Under the pieces are notes generated by a model, which did not search any database, was not told the DNA's origin, and saw nothing but the letters and a program-made list of their open reading frames with translations. A stretch of DNA of 64,000 nucleotides from Allacma fusca (Eukaryota; Arthropoda; Collembola; Symphypleona; Sminthuridae). The stretch covers positions 17,174,001-17,238,000 of the forward strand of contig OX359246.1 in NCBI GenBank assembly GCA_947179485.1. The letters run 5' to 3'. Of this stretch, positions 1 to 11,689 are shown piece after piece. Every line of letters starts with the position of its first letter. The first letter of the stretch is position 1. Both the position numbers and the translations under genes were made by a program.

Positions 1-590
1 TCTCTGTTATAAAGTTACATAATTTTCATAAACATTAATTGCTACTTACTTACCTGCTGCTCTTAACTGGAGAGCTTTTATGTTCTGTGTATAATCTGCG
101 ATTGATTAATTAACAGGAGTGCATTTCCTACTGTACAAAAAAATAAAGGGTGTGTGCGTATAAGCAAATCTGAGATTTGATCAATCATCACAGTAATAAA
201 TGCCAGCCTGCTGTATGTATGTACATTATTAATATTATGCACAGGGAATAATTTAAAATAACTGCTAAATCATCTATTAATTCCCCATCGACCATTTTAG
301 TGGTTGTAAATAATTTCTTACTTTCACAGTTTTTACAGGAATGCAAAATGTGGGAATTAAATATATTAAATTGAAACTTGCATGGAAAGAATCTATTCCA
401 GAAGGATTCAACGAATTTTAAAAATGTAAACAAAAGCTTAAAAAAATAGTATGATTTAAGGTAGAGATTCTATTAATAAACAATTTCAAATCACGCAATA
501 GTAAAACGACAGGAAATTCCATAAGACTTCATATTGAGACGTACGTAAGCCTCTCCATTTCCTGTGTGGCAATCCCCCAATTATTTCTGG
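1..590. other. Upstream region without a recognisable gene
   Basis: AT-rich sequence with only short, unsupported open frames. I see no splice-bounded exon. The last part leads into the core promoter of the cuticle gene. Confidence 0.5.
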
Positions 591-625
591 GGTATAAAGG
601 CTGTCGAAAACTTTGATTTGGCAGT
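591..625 (+). promoter_or_regulatory. Core promoter (TATA box and initiator) of the cuticle protein gene
   Basis: A TATA box (TATAAA) lies at 593-598. A GCAGTC initiator-like site follows at about 621, a spacing of close to 30 bp, as expected for an arthropod TATA/Inr promoter. It precedes the start codon at 752 by about 130 bp, leaving a short 5' UTR. The start site is inferred. Confidence 0.6.
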
Positions 626-751
626 CATTTCTTACTCTCCAGCCCAGACTGTCATCAATAATTAAGCCCTATTCCCTTAATCCTCACACAATAACATATC
701 AGGATCATTTAACTGAAGACACTCCATACACTTATAAATATCTTCTTCAAA

Positions 752-1703
752 ATGTCTTTGAAGGTGAGCGGTCATTGTTTACATTTTAATTATCTTCTTA
801 GATATTTCCCTACTTTTCCGCCTATTAATAATTTACAACTGTGTTTACCCGCAGGAGCAGCGTAGCGTTAACCTCCTTCATTTCCTATAATTATTTCGTA
901 TCTTAATTGCTCCCAGAAACGCTCCCAAATCTGACCACACCTTCACACTTGCGTAATTTCTTTCACATAAATTGCATTCCTTTTGTATTTCTTTTCTTCT
1001 GCAATGCACGTCGTTTCTGCTTCAACAATTTCTCTATTTTAACACTCTCTAACGTGTAAGCACAATGATACACAGGGAATATCCTCAGAATATCTTCCGC
1101 CGTTTGTTTCTGGGATCCATCCACTTGAAGATCATAACTCATTGGAATCCCAATGTGTGGTTTCTCAAATCTTAATTCTTTTAACATTTGTATTATCTCA
1201 ATTTGATTTCCCTTTTCAGGTTGTTATTGCTGCTATTCTTTTTGTTAGCATGGTCAATGGCCATCCGCCTCATCATGTACGTTCTTTTTCTGGAATTGAG
1301 TCAATACAAGTTCATTAAATTGTCAGAAGGGTACTATGAAAAAAAACATTGTGATTCTGTTATTGTATTTCTGGAACAGGGTGAGCATGCTCATGAAGCT
1401 GGATCTCCATTTGGTTTTGGGTACGCCGTGAAGGACTCTTACCATGGGAATGACTTCTCACACGTGGCGGACAGTAATGGGGATGTGGTCAAAGGAGAGT
1501 ATCGGACTCTGATGCCAGACGGTCGGATTCAAATCGTGAAATATACTGCGGATTGGAAGAACGGCTATCAGGCTGAGGTTATTTACGTGGGGGCTGGTGC
1601 TGTCTCTGGGGTCCCTGTTGTACCAATTCCGGATCGTTCTTCAGCTGTAGCCCTTCAAGCTGGCCAGGGCTGGTCCGCTCCCGGGGTAGTCCGTTCATTT
1701 TAG
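752..1703 (+). CDS. RR-2 type chitin-binding cuticular protein (three exons)
   Basis: Exons are 752-763, 1220-1276 and 1380-1703, joined by phase-0 GT-AG introns, giving 130 aa. The first exon encodes only M-S-L-K. The second completes a hydrophobic signal peptide (VVIAAILFVSMVNG), and the third holds the mature chain. This tiny first exon splitting the signal peptide is typical of arthropod CPR genes. The mature protein carries a Rebers-Riddiford consensus (chitin_bind_4): FGYAVKDSYHG, a G-x-V-x-G-x-Y segment (GDVVKGEYRTLMPDG), then VKYTADWKNGYQAEV. The spacing fits RR-2, which is usually found in hard cuticle. The C-terminal tail is rich in V, A, P and G. Expected role: secreted structural protein that binds chitin in the exoskeleton. 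A TATA promoter lies upstream and AATAAA is at 1821. Confidence 0.92.
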
Positions 1704-1820
1704 ACATACACGAAAGGGATTGAATTTTTGGCTAAATCTTTGCTTTTATCAAAAGAATTATTACAGTAGATTTTTATACTTAAATTTCACTAAATTAGTG
1801 TTTTATACCCCAACTTTTGT

Positions 1821-1826
1821 AATAAA
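1821..1826 (+). terminator. Poly(A) signal of the cuticle protein gene
   Basis: AATAAA about 118 bp after the stop codon at 1703. Confidence 0.55.
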
Positions 1827-2669
1827 GGCTCAATTTTTTGTAATAATATGGGGAATTAATTGACAAGCTTTATTTATTTGGTAGCTTTCATTTGACCTGC
1901 AAGGACTCAATTAGGACGTAAAATGTGTCCTGTTTAGGTTGGTTTTGCGTATCTAAGGATGAATAAGTTCCTTTGCATTATTTTACGTGTGTTTTGCGTG
2001 AGCAAATGTGTATGTCTATAGATATGCGTACATTTTTGGGGGCAAAATGAGACTAGGGTTTAATATAATTTCTCTTAAAATGACATCATATTTTAAGAGC
2101 ATAGTTCTGTAATCCTTACTTTCAGGGGCTCTTGTAGAGAGAGAGAGAGAGAGAGAGAGTATCATTTAGTGTTGATTGATTGGATGTAAATAGCTATTTT
2201 GGCACAAATTAGTAAATTAGGTGTGTTCACTGAAGATTTCTGAAAAATGGTTATTAATTGTCAATATTTATTTAAGGGAATAATTGCTGGGGGAAAGTGT
2301 CAGTAAAAACAATTCTGTCTGAACTTTATGTGTTCGCTTATAAATTTATTAGCAAGAAGTAGATATACATAAATGATGATGGATGTGCATGAGTTACGTA
2401 ATTTGATGCATATCTCAGACCTTGTCACTATAGGTGAAGAAAATTATTATTGCGTGTGATATGTGTTGGAAGGAAACATTCAAACTGTGGGAATATTTAT
2501 GGGCTCACATTGCATTAAAATCTTTAGCTCATTTGCCTGCACTGTTTTAATATTTTAATTCCCTGAGAATTCCCATCGGATTAATTTCCCGAAACGATTA
2601 CAGGCTGAGTAGATTAAATTATTGGAAAATCTTTTTACTTGAGGGAATTTTAGGACGCAAAAATTAAGG
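1827..2669. other. Intergenic, with a short GA microsatellite
   Basis: No exon is supported. A perfect GA/AG dinucleotide run lies at about 2136-2159. The rest is AT-rich unique-looking sequence up to the start of the first receptor gene. Confidence 0.5.
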
Positions 2670-4301
2670 ATGTTGCTACAGCTGATTATTTGTCTGTTTT
2701 GGTTAACAGGCTCACTTCCCACATCCAGCCCTTTCATAAATTCCAGAAATTTTAAAATCAGTTCCTGTATGTGTGCCTATTCAATATTTTACTTTGGGGT
2801 TCTCCTTTTCTCTGGACTTGACTCCGCGTTTTCTTTCATTCAATTACTTCTAAATACGGAACATCTAACTTTGGCTATGTTCATCATACTGTCAGCTGCA
2901 ACTTTCCCAGAATTCCTTCATGCCATTGGAAGCAAATTTCTGAGCCTTGCTTATTCTTCCAAAATTGTGAGAGTCATTGAAATTGTTAACAGAATTAACA
3001 AATTTACTGCGACAAAACTAGGACGGGACACCCCATATTCCCCCAACAGATGGCTGGAATTAAAATCTTATGCACTTCTAATACTTAGTTTTTACCTATG
3101 TATTCAAATGTATGTGCATGATTACATTCAATGTTGCTTGGACGGGAGCAAATTCGGTAGCTACTTTCTAAAATCCCTGGGGTCCTGGTCGAATGCAATT
3201 AATACTATTACTTTAAATTTTTTCTTCGCAAATCTTATCCTCACCCACTTTGTATCCAGTGGACTGATAGTATGCTTGGGCATGAAATTATTTGGAGCGA
3301 GGGATAAATTTATTAGGGTTTTGGTCGCTCAACTTAAAGAAAGTAAGTCCTTTTGCAAGTCGACGTCCAACCCTCAAGAATTAGCAGAATGTTTTCTGCA
3401 ACTAACTACAGCATTTAATCTCTACGAAGAGGCTATTGGAAGCATTGCTTTATTTAACATCCTCAGAAGTGGGATGTTGATAGCCAATTCCAGCTACATG
3501 ATTTTATTCCCACGATATAACCGCAATTTCAATGGGTTAGCTGCATTCTCAGCCGCCTTCGTTTTGATTCTAAGTCTGGGGGATGCTCTGGAGACGCAGG
3601 TAAACGTATTCGTATTTAATTGTCCTAATAAAACAATCAGGTTCTTGCTGGATTTTCAGATTGAAACAACAGGGGATCAGATCTTTCAAGTCATAGTGAA
3701 GGATGAGGTATCAAAAGATCGAGGGAAGAAGGAGGTAACAGGTCTCATATTATAGTAAAATTTGGATATAGTAGTTCCCAAGGATTGGAAAAATACCTGC
3801 CAATATATGCAGATGACATTATACATAATTATGTATAATTATGTTACTATATACTGCACAGCGTATTCTATATTTCTAAACATGGTCATGTCAATATAAA
3901 AGGAATGCCATCTAAGAGGAAACCACTATATAGGAAATCATTGTAGCACCAAATCATAGGAAACAAGGGGTTATTTATTTATGTCATTTTATATTTTACT
4001 TTGACACTATAATAATTATTATGTTTTTGTTCGCAGATGTTTCGGCTGGCCAAATCAGTTTTAAAATGGAAATGGCAGTTTACAGCCAGAAAATTGTTTA
4101 CTATTAATTTTGGGCTTATTCCGTCGGTGAGCTATTTAGTTATAAGTAAAGGGATTGTAAAACAAACCTAATTCCCTTATTAATTTTATTACCGGTGTAA
4201 TTATTTATGCATGAACTCTGTTTTTGCAGTTCCTAGGAGCACTAGTTGGTTGCATGACTTTTATCATCCAGCTTGAAATGTCCGGTCAAATGTTCTCGTA
4301 A
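2670..4301 (+). CDS. Gustatory receptor-like 7TM protein, subfamily A copy 1 (Gr-A1)
   Basis: Exons 2670-3599, 3660-3734, 4037-4126 and 4230-4301, all phase-0 GT-AG junctions, encode 388 aa. Hydrophobic segments are spread along the chain, starting at the N-terminus (LLQLIICLFWLTG) and including FFFANLILTHFVSSGLIVCLG near residue 200. The last two exons give INFGLIPS and FLGALVGCMTFIIQLEMS, a variant of the Gr TM7 signature (TYhhhhhQF) with QL in place of QF. The three 3' phase-0 introns match the conserved Gr gene structure. Expected role: ligand-gated cation channel in chemosensory neurons. The start was chosen because copies A2 and A3 begin at the equivalent Met. Next to it, in the same orientation, is its close paralogue A2. 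Intron 2 contains a TA-flanked MITE (3767-3932). The ligand cannot be inferred. Confidence 0.85.
3767..3932. mobile_element. TA-flanked MITE, family M1 copy 1, in Gr-A1 intron 2
   Basis: Terminal inverted repeats TAGTAGTTCCC and GGAAACCACTA are flanked by TA dinucleotides. Related copies are at 51502-51654 (reverse) and 62161-62298, and their interiors share the segment around TGCCAATATATG. The TA target fits Tc1/mariner-type MITEs (inference). It has no coding capacity. Confidence 0.6.
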
Positions 4302-5327
4302 CAAATGGGGTGTTACAAGTTGCTCATGTTTCGGGGACATAAAAACTTGTCGCTTTCAAATCCATCAATCAAATTAAGTATAATTAGGGAAAACATTTTT
4401 TAGATTTTTTTTCGAAAACGTTGGTGTAGCAATTTACATCGTTATAATATTATAGTTAAGGTTACTCACGGATGGGACTATTTGGCTTATATCCTATTCA
4501 AAAATTTTCGGATACAGTAGAAAGAAAGATGCCGCCCGGTACTTTAAATGTAAAATCCTTGTTATCCTACTTCTGACCAAAAATTTTCCTGTCCATATAA
4601 TTTTTACCTATGTCTGCCTCATAATTTCAGAAATACATCCGGTATATTTGCGGAAAGAAATACCTGCAAATTACTTGAATTGTCAAATTCGGGTTCAGGT
4701 AATTCATATACTGCGATCCGAACTTGAACGCGATAAATTGTTCAGGTATTTTATTTTACCCGAACTTGACGGTAATTCCAATTTATGTAACTTTCGGTGG
4801 GCAATCCTACATTAGTCGACGTAGAGTATAGAGCGTTACTTATCAGTAGTGGACGATCTTATTGGATGCAATTCACCAGCTGTACTAATTAATAAAACAG
4901 TTCTGTTCCCTTTGTAACGTATGACTGTCAATATTTGCATTAGGGAGTAATTGCAGCAAAACAAACATCAGCAAAATTAATTCTACCAGAACTTTTCGTA
5001 TTTATTCAATTAGGGAGGGATACAACTTCTAACCAATTTCATTAGCATGATGTAAACAACCGTGGCTATCAACCTATGTAGTATGAAGAATTTTACTGAC
5101 TTTACAGTTAGGACAATAATAGTGGAGTGTGTGTAATAAAATATTCTAAATCCTGTAGGGTTCCAGTGCGTTAAAAACTTTAGCCCGTTTAGTAGTAACA
5201 TCCTAAGTTTTTAATTTCTTGATATATCCCATCCCATAATTTGTCCTAAACGGTTAAAACCGATTTGGGATTGAATTACTGGGCAAATATTTTTAATTCA
5301 GTTTTATTTAACAGGTTAAGAATCAAT
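4302..5327. other. Intergenic spacer between Gr-A1 and Gr-A2
   Basis: No exon is supported. At about 4660-4800 there are several degenerate copies of a CGAACTTGA / TTCAGGTA word, which resemble the short-word arrays of the mobile elements elsewhere in this window. I could not find matching termini or a target duplication. Confidence 0.45.
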
Positions 5328-7004
5328 ATGCTGCTGCAATTGATTATATTTGTGTCCTGGCTAATAGGGATTTTTCCAACAGGCAGCCCTTTACAAAATT
5401 CTAAAAATTTTAAAGTCAGCTCCTGCATGTGCAGTTACTCCATTTTTCAATTTGGGGTGCTCCTGTTCTGTGGACTTGACGCAGCTCTAGCTTTCATTCA
5501 ATTACTTTGGATGGAGGAGAACCTTTCGTTAGCCATGTTCATTGTTGTGTCAGTTGTAACTGTCCCAGAATTTTTTCATGTTATTGGAACCAGATTCCTT
5601 AGCCTTGCGTATTGTTCCAAAATTGTTCAGTTAATACAAATTGTTAACAAAATTAGTAAATTTCCGCCCACAGTTCCACTAGTAAGGGAGTGCTCATGTT
5701 TCCCAATCAAATGGCGGGAACTCAAATCTTATGTACTCTTGATATTTAGCGGTTATCTATGTTATCATTCGTATGCGAACTATTTCATTCAATGTTGCTT
5801 GGAGAGGAAAAAAATCTTTAGTTATTTGCTTCAATTCAACGGATCCTGGTACGATGGAAGCGACACTGTTACTTCCAATTTTTTCTTCGCAAATGTTATT
5901 TTAACCCACTTTGTCTCCACTGGACTGATAATATGCTTGGGTAGGAAAATTTTCGGAGCGAGGGAAAAGTTTATTAGGGCTTTGGTCGCTAATCTTAATG
6001 AAAATAATTCCTCGACTGAACCAGCAACCAACCCTCAGGAAATGACGGAATACTTTCTACAACTGACTACAGCATACAGTCTCTATGAAGACGTTATTGG
6101 AAACATTGCTTTATTTAATCTCCTGAGAAGTGGGTTCATGATAGCCAACTCCATTCATTTGATTCTATTCCCGCGAATTACTACAAATTTCTCTGGTTTA
6201 GCTGGATTTGCATCCAGTTTCGTTTTGATTTTAAGTCTGGGCGATGCTCTGGAGAAGCAGGTTATAATTTTGAATATATTTTGGCATGTTTATTTGCCCA
6301 TACAAAATAACACTGTCCTTCCTGTACCTATTTTTCAGATTCAAACAACAAGGGACGAAGTATTTCAAGTGGTAGTGAGGAATGAGGTTTCAAACGATCG
6401 TACGAAAATGAAGGTAAGCGATTTTATTAGTATCAAATAATGGAAGACCCAGAACCGTTTAGGGTTTTTTACCAGAGAAATCAAAATTTTTGGAAAGGGT
6501 TGCAGTTCGGATTTCAAGTATTTGTTGAAACAAAAATCAATTATAACAGTAATCGTAATTACATGAATAAATACCAGGCAAGGCAGGCTCAAGAATACCA
6601 GGCAAAATACTGTACATGGCTTTTGATGACTGTTTATTTGGAAACGTTCCACTTAAGTTGAAAAGCTACAGTCATTGGACGCATTTCGTTGTTTATGTAC
6701 GTATTTATATTTTATTCCGAATACGTTATCATTATTTTCATACAGATTTTTCGGCTGGCCAAATCAGTCTTACAATGGAAATGGAAGTTTACAGCAAGAA
6801 GGCTCTTTACCATTAATTTTGGGCTGATTCCGGCGGTAAGCTATTTAGCTTTAATTTAAAGGATTATAAAATAAGGAATTACCATAAAATTGTCATTATC
6901 AGTATTTTTATGAAACAAATCGATTTTTTTAGTTCCTGGGAGCGCTAGTTGGTTGCATGACTTTTATAATCCAGCTTGAAATGTCCGGTCAAATGCTTAC
7001 GTAA
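5328..7004 (+). CDS. Gustatory receptor-like 7TM protein, subfamily A copy 2 (Gr-A2)
   Basis: Exons 5328-6260, 6339-6413, 6746-6835 and 6933-7004 are all phase 0 and encode 389 aa. Exons 2 and 3 match those of Gr-A1 exactly in length (25 and 30 codons), and the last exon is also 24 codons including the stop. The N-terminus (MLLQLIIFVSWLIG), the middle segment FFFANVILTHFVSTGLIICLG and the C-terminal CMTFIIQLEMSGQM mark it as a tandem duplicate of Gr-A1. An upstream in-frame Met exists at 5265. The Met at 5328 is preferred because it aligns with A1 and a poly-pyrimidine/AG lies between the two. The frame is intact with no disabling changes. It is a predicted chemosensory ion channel. A poly(A) signal is at 7178. 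Confidence 0.85.
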
Positions 7005-7177
7005 GGAATGGGGTAGCCTTAACATTTAAATACATTGTTGGTGTTTCCTGTGGAAATAATTCTTCTATAACCACCATCGGATATAATTTCCCAAATCATT
7101 TGTTTCTTTCGAAGTTCTTAGCAATTCAACAATTTGTTTCAGCAAATGTTTTGGAGCGTTTTTATATTGCATGATAT

Positions 7178-7183
7178 AATAAA
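7178..7183 (+). terminator. Poly(A) signal of Gr-A2
   Basis: AATAAA 174 bp after the stop codon of Gr-A2. Confidence 0.45.
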
Positions 7184-7189
7184 GTCATT

Positions 7190-8189
7190 GAAAACAATTT
7201 TGTGTATGAAAAACTAAACGATAAAAAATATTTTTTTTAAATCTTGAATGAGTGTGTAATAATTACACTCATTGAAGATATGTAAATCTCAATCTTAAAT
7301 TGTCTCATTCATGCATGTCTTAAAACGTTTTCCAAATGTGTATGCATACTGAATACTATATATACAATAAGCGTGAAAATTGCAGGCATATCAATATCAT
7401 ACCAGCAGTGCAAATTCGAAAAGTTTTATCCTGGACAAGGTTTTAAAGCTTAGTTTAACTCTGACGTTTTTACGTGCTTTGAAATTTTCCGAAATTTGAA
7501 ATTCAAGGTCTAAGTTGCGTATCTGGGGAATAAGCCAACACTGTCGGCGCTTGTTTCACGTTTCTAGGTGGAATAGTTCAAAGGTTTTATCATCGGCAAG
7601 GTAGTCACCCAGCGTTATTTAATACCGTTCGCTCATAAAAATCTTCTGCGATCATGTACTCTGTGTACAGATATGCATTTAAATGTACAGGGTTTTCGAA
7701 AACCTTGGTCCTTCAAGCCAGTCATACAGTTGTAGAAATCTCCTACGAATAAATCCGTGAGGATTAAACAAAGTTAGCTATGTTGGCTGGAGGTTAGGTT
7801 ATTTTTTATTATCCCTACTATAAATGCTTGACCATGAACTTTAATTTAAAGTAAATAAAACTTAAATAACGAGAAATTGTTGACTACAATCATAAATGCA
7901 CGAAGGACACCGCACAATCCTTACGAGAATATGCCCCCTGTTCGATCTCGATAAGAAAATTTCTGGAGGGTGCAGCTTGAAGAGTAGATCATTTTTTATA
8001 ATTGGCCCAAAGAAATCGTAAAACAGGATTTGGAGATATCCGGGGTTAAAGTTACCGAAAAATGGGGGGGGGCTCATTGGGTAACAAAAAATTCAAACAG
8101 TAAAAATTAGCAATATAACTTCAAAAATGGCAAGAATTAAAATTAAATAACGTTCAAAAAATTTTCAGCGAGATATGACCTCAAAATTT
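7190..8189. other. Intergenic, no gene seen
   Basis: AT-rich sequence with short chance open frames on both strands. I see no splice-bounded exon. The last 100 bases run into degenerate copies of the 148-bp satellite. Confidence 0.45.
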
Positions 8190-8835
8190 CAAGATACTGA
8201 CCTCAAGGTCAAAGAGCGTCGATACCGGCTTCCTGATCTAAACGGTGATGTAACTTGCCCAAATTAGAACTAGGGCTTTAATTAGACAAATATTAAACGT
8301 GTGCCGAGTTTGGTTCCAGTTAGTGACACGATGACCCAGCTGTGACCTCCGAGGTCAATATCACACCCATACCGGATTTGATGCCTAATAATCATTCGAA
8401 TTGCCCGCAAATAGTCCTAAACTTTTATTTTAAGCCCAGATGAGTTGCCTGTCAAGTTTGGTTAAAGTTGGTGACACGATGACCCAGCTGTGACCTCCGA
8501 GGTCAACATTTTACCCATAGCGGATTCGGTGCCTAAAAATCATTCGAATTGGCCGCAAATAAGCTGCAACTTTTAGCTTAAGCCCAGATGAGTTGCCTGT
8601 CAAGTTAGATTCCAGTTGGTGACACGATGACCCATCTGTGACCTCCGAGGTCAATATCCCACCCATACCGGTTTTAGTCCCTGATAATCATTCAAATTGC
8701 CCGCAAATAGGCTAGAACTTTTGATTTAAGTCCAGATGAGTTGCCTGTCAAGTTGGGTTCCAGTTGGTGACACGATGATCCAGCTGTGACCTCCGAGGTC
8801 AATTTCACACCCATACCCGATCTGCCTAGGTTCGA
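8190..8835. repeat. Tandem satellite, 148-bp period, about 4.3 units
   Basis: The anchor TGTGACCTCCGAGGTCAA starts at 8341, 8489, 8637 and 8785 (third-base variants allowed), which is exactly 148 bp apart three times. A degenerate earlier copy has TGACCTCAAGGTCA at 8198. Other shared blocks are GTGACACGATGACCCA, CCCAGATGAGTTGCCTGTC and ATCATTCGAATTGCCCGCAA. Each unit holds TGACCT-CCG-AGGTCA, an everted pair of AGGTCA half-sites. No coding capacity. Confidence 0.85.
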
Positions 8836-9871
8836 TCAAGTTATTGACACAGTGACCATTCTTCGTCAGTATGTCGCCAGTCAAAATGGTAGTGATTTCA
8901 GTATTTGTGAATACTTCTGTAAGCATCACCAGATCTATTGTAGAAAAATAACATCCAAGTTTGATTTATGTATTTGATGAACCTTCACCAGTTTGCGTAT
9001 ATTGGCTGGATGCTCCGAGTCAATGGACACATGGTTTTTGACTTTCGGGGCAGGTTTAGGCGGGGGGTATATTTCCTCCATACTGGGAAAACTATAAAAA
9101 TTCCCCATTATTTGTGAAACTAAAAAAAACCGACGGTCAAACTGAAAAATTTTGTTTACGCGAACAAGTTCAGTTAATCACTCATTTTTCCATTGCGGTT
9201 GCCATTACACCCGATTTTGTTCTCACTTAATTTATTTCCTTTGGAAGCCGTATTTTGTGTACAATATTTGTGAATTTGCTAAAAGTCATTTTTTGAAAAT
9301 CATACAACATTAATCTATATTTAAATTTTGACGCTATTTATTATAAACGTATACAATCATGAAATACAATTTCTTTGCTCCATTTCAATCTCTCTTCACA
9401 ATTGCTCCTGCTTAGATAGCAATTTTTGCCCTGGCCTGATAAAATTCGATTTCAACTCATCGCTTAGTGAGACAATTGTTAAAAGCCTTCGTAGACAAAC
9501 AGAAAAACCAGATGCCTTGGACGGACGGCATTTCCGATTATTTACGACGAAGGATTTGCTCTTCCAGCGTTATTTCTTTATTTCTGAATTAACTTTGGAA
9601 ATCATTCATAACTTCCTTATTTACGAGACCATTGCTTTGACAATAGTATAGGTAGATCTTTTATATATTTTTATACAATACACTCACTACCTTCCACAAT
9701 TGAGCAGCATGATCAAAACTTATACACAGAGCTTGAGCGCCTAAGTTTGTATATGTAAATTTAGTCCATAGGTTTAATATACGGACTCGCTGTTTATGTA
9801 TTTCTCACTAAACTATATATTCCAACTTGCTTCTATAGAATATGACTAGACTACCTGCCAATCTACGTCTA
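8836..9871. other. Intergenic, no gene seen
   Basis: Only short open frames without splice context. No repeats were recognised before the transposable element that starts at 9880. Confidence 0.45.
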
Positions 9872-11218
9872 CTACATACCAGTGATGCGATCAAACCGAT
9901 TATTTCAAAACTCGATGTTGGTTCGTATTCGAATTCAGATTACCGATTCGAAGTATGCCTTCAAATCGAAGTTGGTTTTACAAAACCGAATCGAATAAAT
10001 CAAGAATTCGAACAATTTATTCGAATCGAATATCAAAACTAGGTATCGATTTTTATTAATCGATTCGAATTTGGATTCGAAGTTGGTATCGAATCGGTTT
10101 TTTCGATTAATCGGTTAAGTTTATCCATTCCTCAATTTATTTAGATAACAAAGTCTGAGATTTAACAATTCTTTAAAATGAATACGTAGCAACGAAAAGT
10201 TCTTTCGACCCGAACTGTCGCGTCAATTGTCTTATACAATTGACTAAGAACTAATTGCTTTTAGGTGTTTATTTCTTAAACGAATCAAGTTAGCTCGTGG
10301 TCCCGGATGACAATTTAACAAAGCTTGATCTATGTATAAATAAACGTAATACCTACCATTAAACGTTAGACACCTTGAGAATACTATGGAGGAGGTTAGG
10401 GCTTCTTTCGGGACCTGACGTCCCGAAGTTTTCAGGACGGGACCGGGATCGGCACAGTTTCGGGACAAAATCTTTGTCCCCATTTTATTTCGGGACTGAA
10501 TGGCGACGAACGTTCTTGTCCGGAGGATTTCGGGACTGGACAGAATTGTCGCCGGGACAAAAAATTGTCCCAGTAGAAGCCCTAGTGGAGGGTTACAGTA
10601 TAAATATATGTCTATTAAGTAATTTCAAAATATTTAGGAAGCTTATTTGCAATAAAATCTTACTTGAAGTATTTGCAATGATGCAGATTTTCTTTTAACG
10701 TAAAATGATTGTGGGCAACGGATAGGTTTTTTTCGGCGTTGTGGAGTATTCTCACAGCTTTCAGCGTCACTGGTGACAATATCAATGATATTTGCTTCCA
10801 TGTAATTTTAAATTTACGAAAATTAATTTTCAAGACGTTCAAAGTGTTGAGGTTGGGACTCTTACTTCCTCACTACAATCCTCATCAGCCAAGTGGTTAC
10901 TCTCCTCGTGATAAGAATGCCGTGGGGTGTATAATTCGTTGATGGAATTTAAACCCTGGCGAGAATTCGATTGTTCGAAAAACCAATTTCGAATACAAAG
11001 CGATTAAAAACAGAATCGGTATCGAAATTGGATTTGTAGTTTAACTAATCGGTTCGAACTTTAATCGGTTTGATAAACCAACTTCGATTGTTCATTCCAT
11101 TCGAATTATGTTCGGATTAACGCAACCGAACCGATAGCTCTTGGCTAATCGATTCGGTTCGTATTCGAAATCGAACATTTCGATTATAATCGTAATCGGT
11201 CGCATCACTGCTACATAC
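9872..11218. mobile_element. hAT-like non-autonomous element HL1 with 8-bp TSD
   Basis: The element runs 9880-11210 (1,331 bp). Its ends are CAGTGATGCGA and TCGCATCACTG, an 11-bp perfect terminal inverted repeat. Identical 8-bp duplications ctacatac lie at 9872-9879 and 11211-11218 and fit the hAT consensus nTnnnnAn. Both arms are packed with degenerate ATTCGAA / AATCGGTT words. It has no transposase frame, so mobilisation would have to be in trans (inference). A smaller element sits inside it at 10397-10584. Confidence 0.85.
10389..10592. mobile_element. Small hAT-like element HL2 nested in HL1
   Basis: The core is 10397-10584 (188 bp), with ends TAGGGCTTCT and AGAAGCCCTA. It is much more GC-rich than its surroundings and is filled with CGGGAC / GTCCCG words in both orientations. 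The flanking 8-mers gaggaggt and gtggaggg agree at 6 of 8 positions, so the target duplication is imperfect. Nesting implies it inserted after HL1. Confidence 0.55.
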
Positions 11219-11689
11219 GTACATGAATTAATTTCCGATTTCCTAAAACGGAAGTGAGCTGTACACACATACAGATCCATGTGTAAGCAACAAAAAATTA
11301 ATTAATTTTGCCTGCGTAGCAAGTGATCCGTTAAATACATAAAACCTTTGAGCCGTATTAATTTCTTGTTATCATCCATTACTGTAATTTAGGGAATTGC
11401 TCAAACATCTGGATGCAGACTGGAAGCAATTATTGCTCTTGTAGCTTGACGCTTTTCAATGTCAATTATTATTGGGTGTGTCCAAAATAAAGATTTCATT
11501 TTGCAACTGAATATCCGACATTTGTATATGCAAATATTAGGAAAAGAAAACATACACAATAGAATCCTCAGTTGATAATTGAGAACAAAAAAAGAAGTTA
11601 AAAAGTACAGCATTAATAATTTGGAAATAATTGCATTTAATTATTTTAGTGTAAAATTAAAAATAATTCGAATTGTGTATCGATAAAAT
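11219..11689. other. Intergenic, upstream of Gr-A3
   Basis: AT-rich sequence with no exon and no clear TATA box. Confidence 0.4.

Noticed and set aside
963-1187. 74-codon minus-strand frame within intron 1 of the cuticle gene
   Set aside because: No splice context or homology, and it sits inside a well-supported intron.
4610-4810. Possible further short-word element (CGAACTTGA words) between Gr-A1 and Gr-A2
   Set aside because: No inverted termini and no target duplication could be found.
9842-10698. Open frames within the HL1/HL2 elements
   Set aside because: Low-complexity translations of the short-word arrays; no transposase motif.
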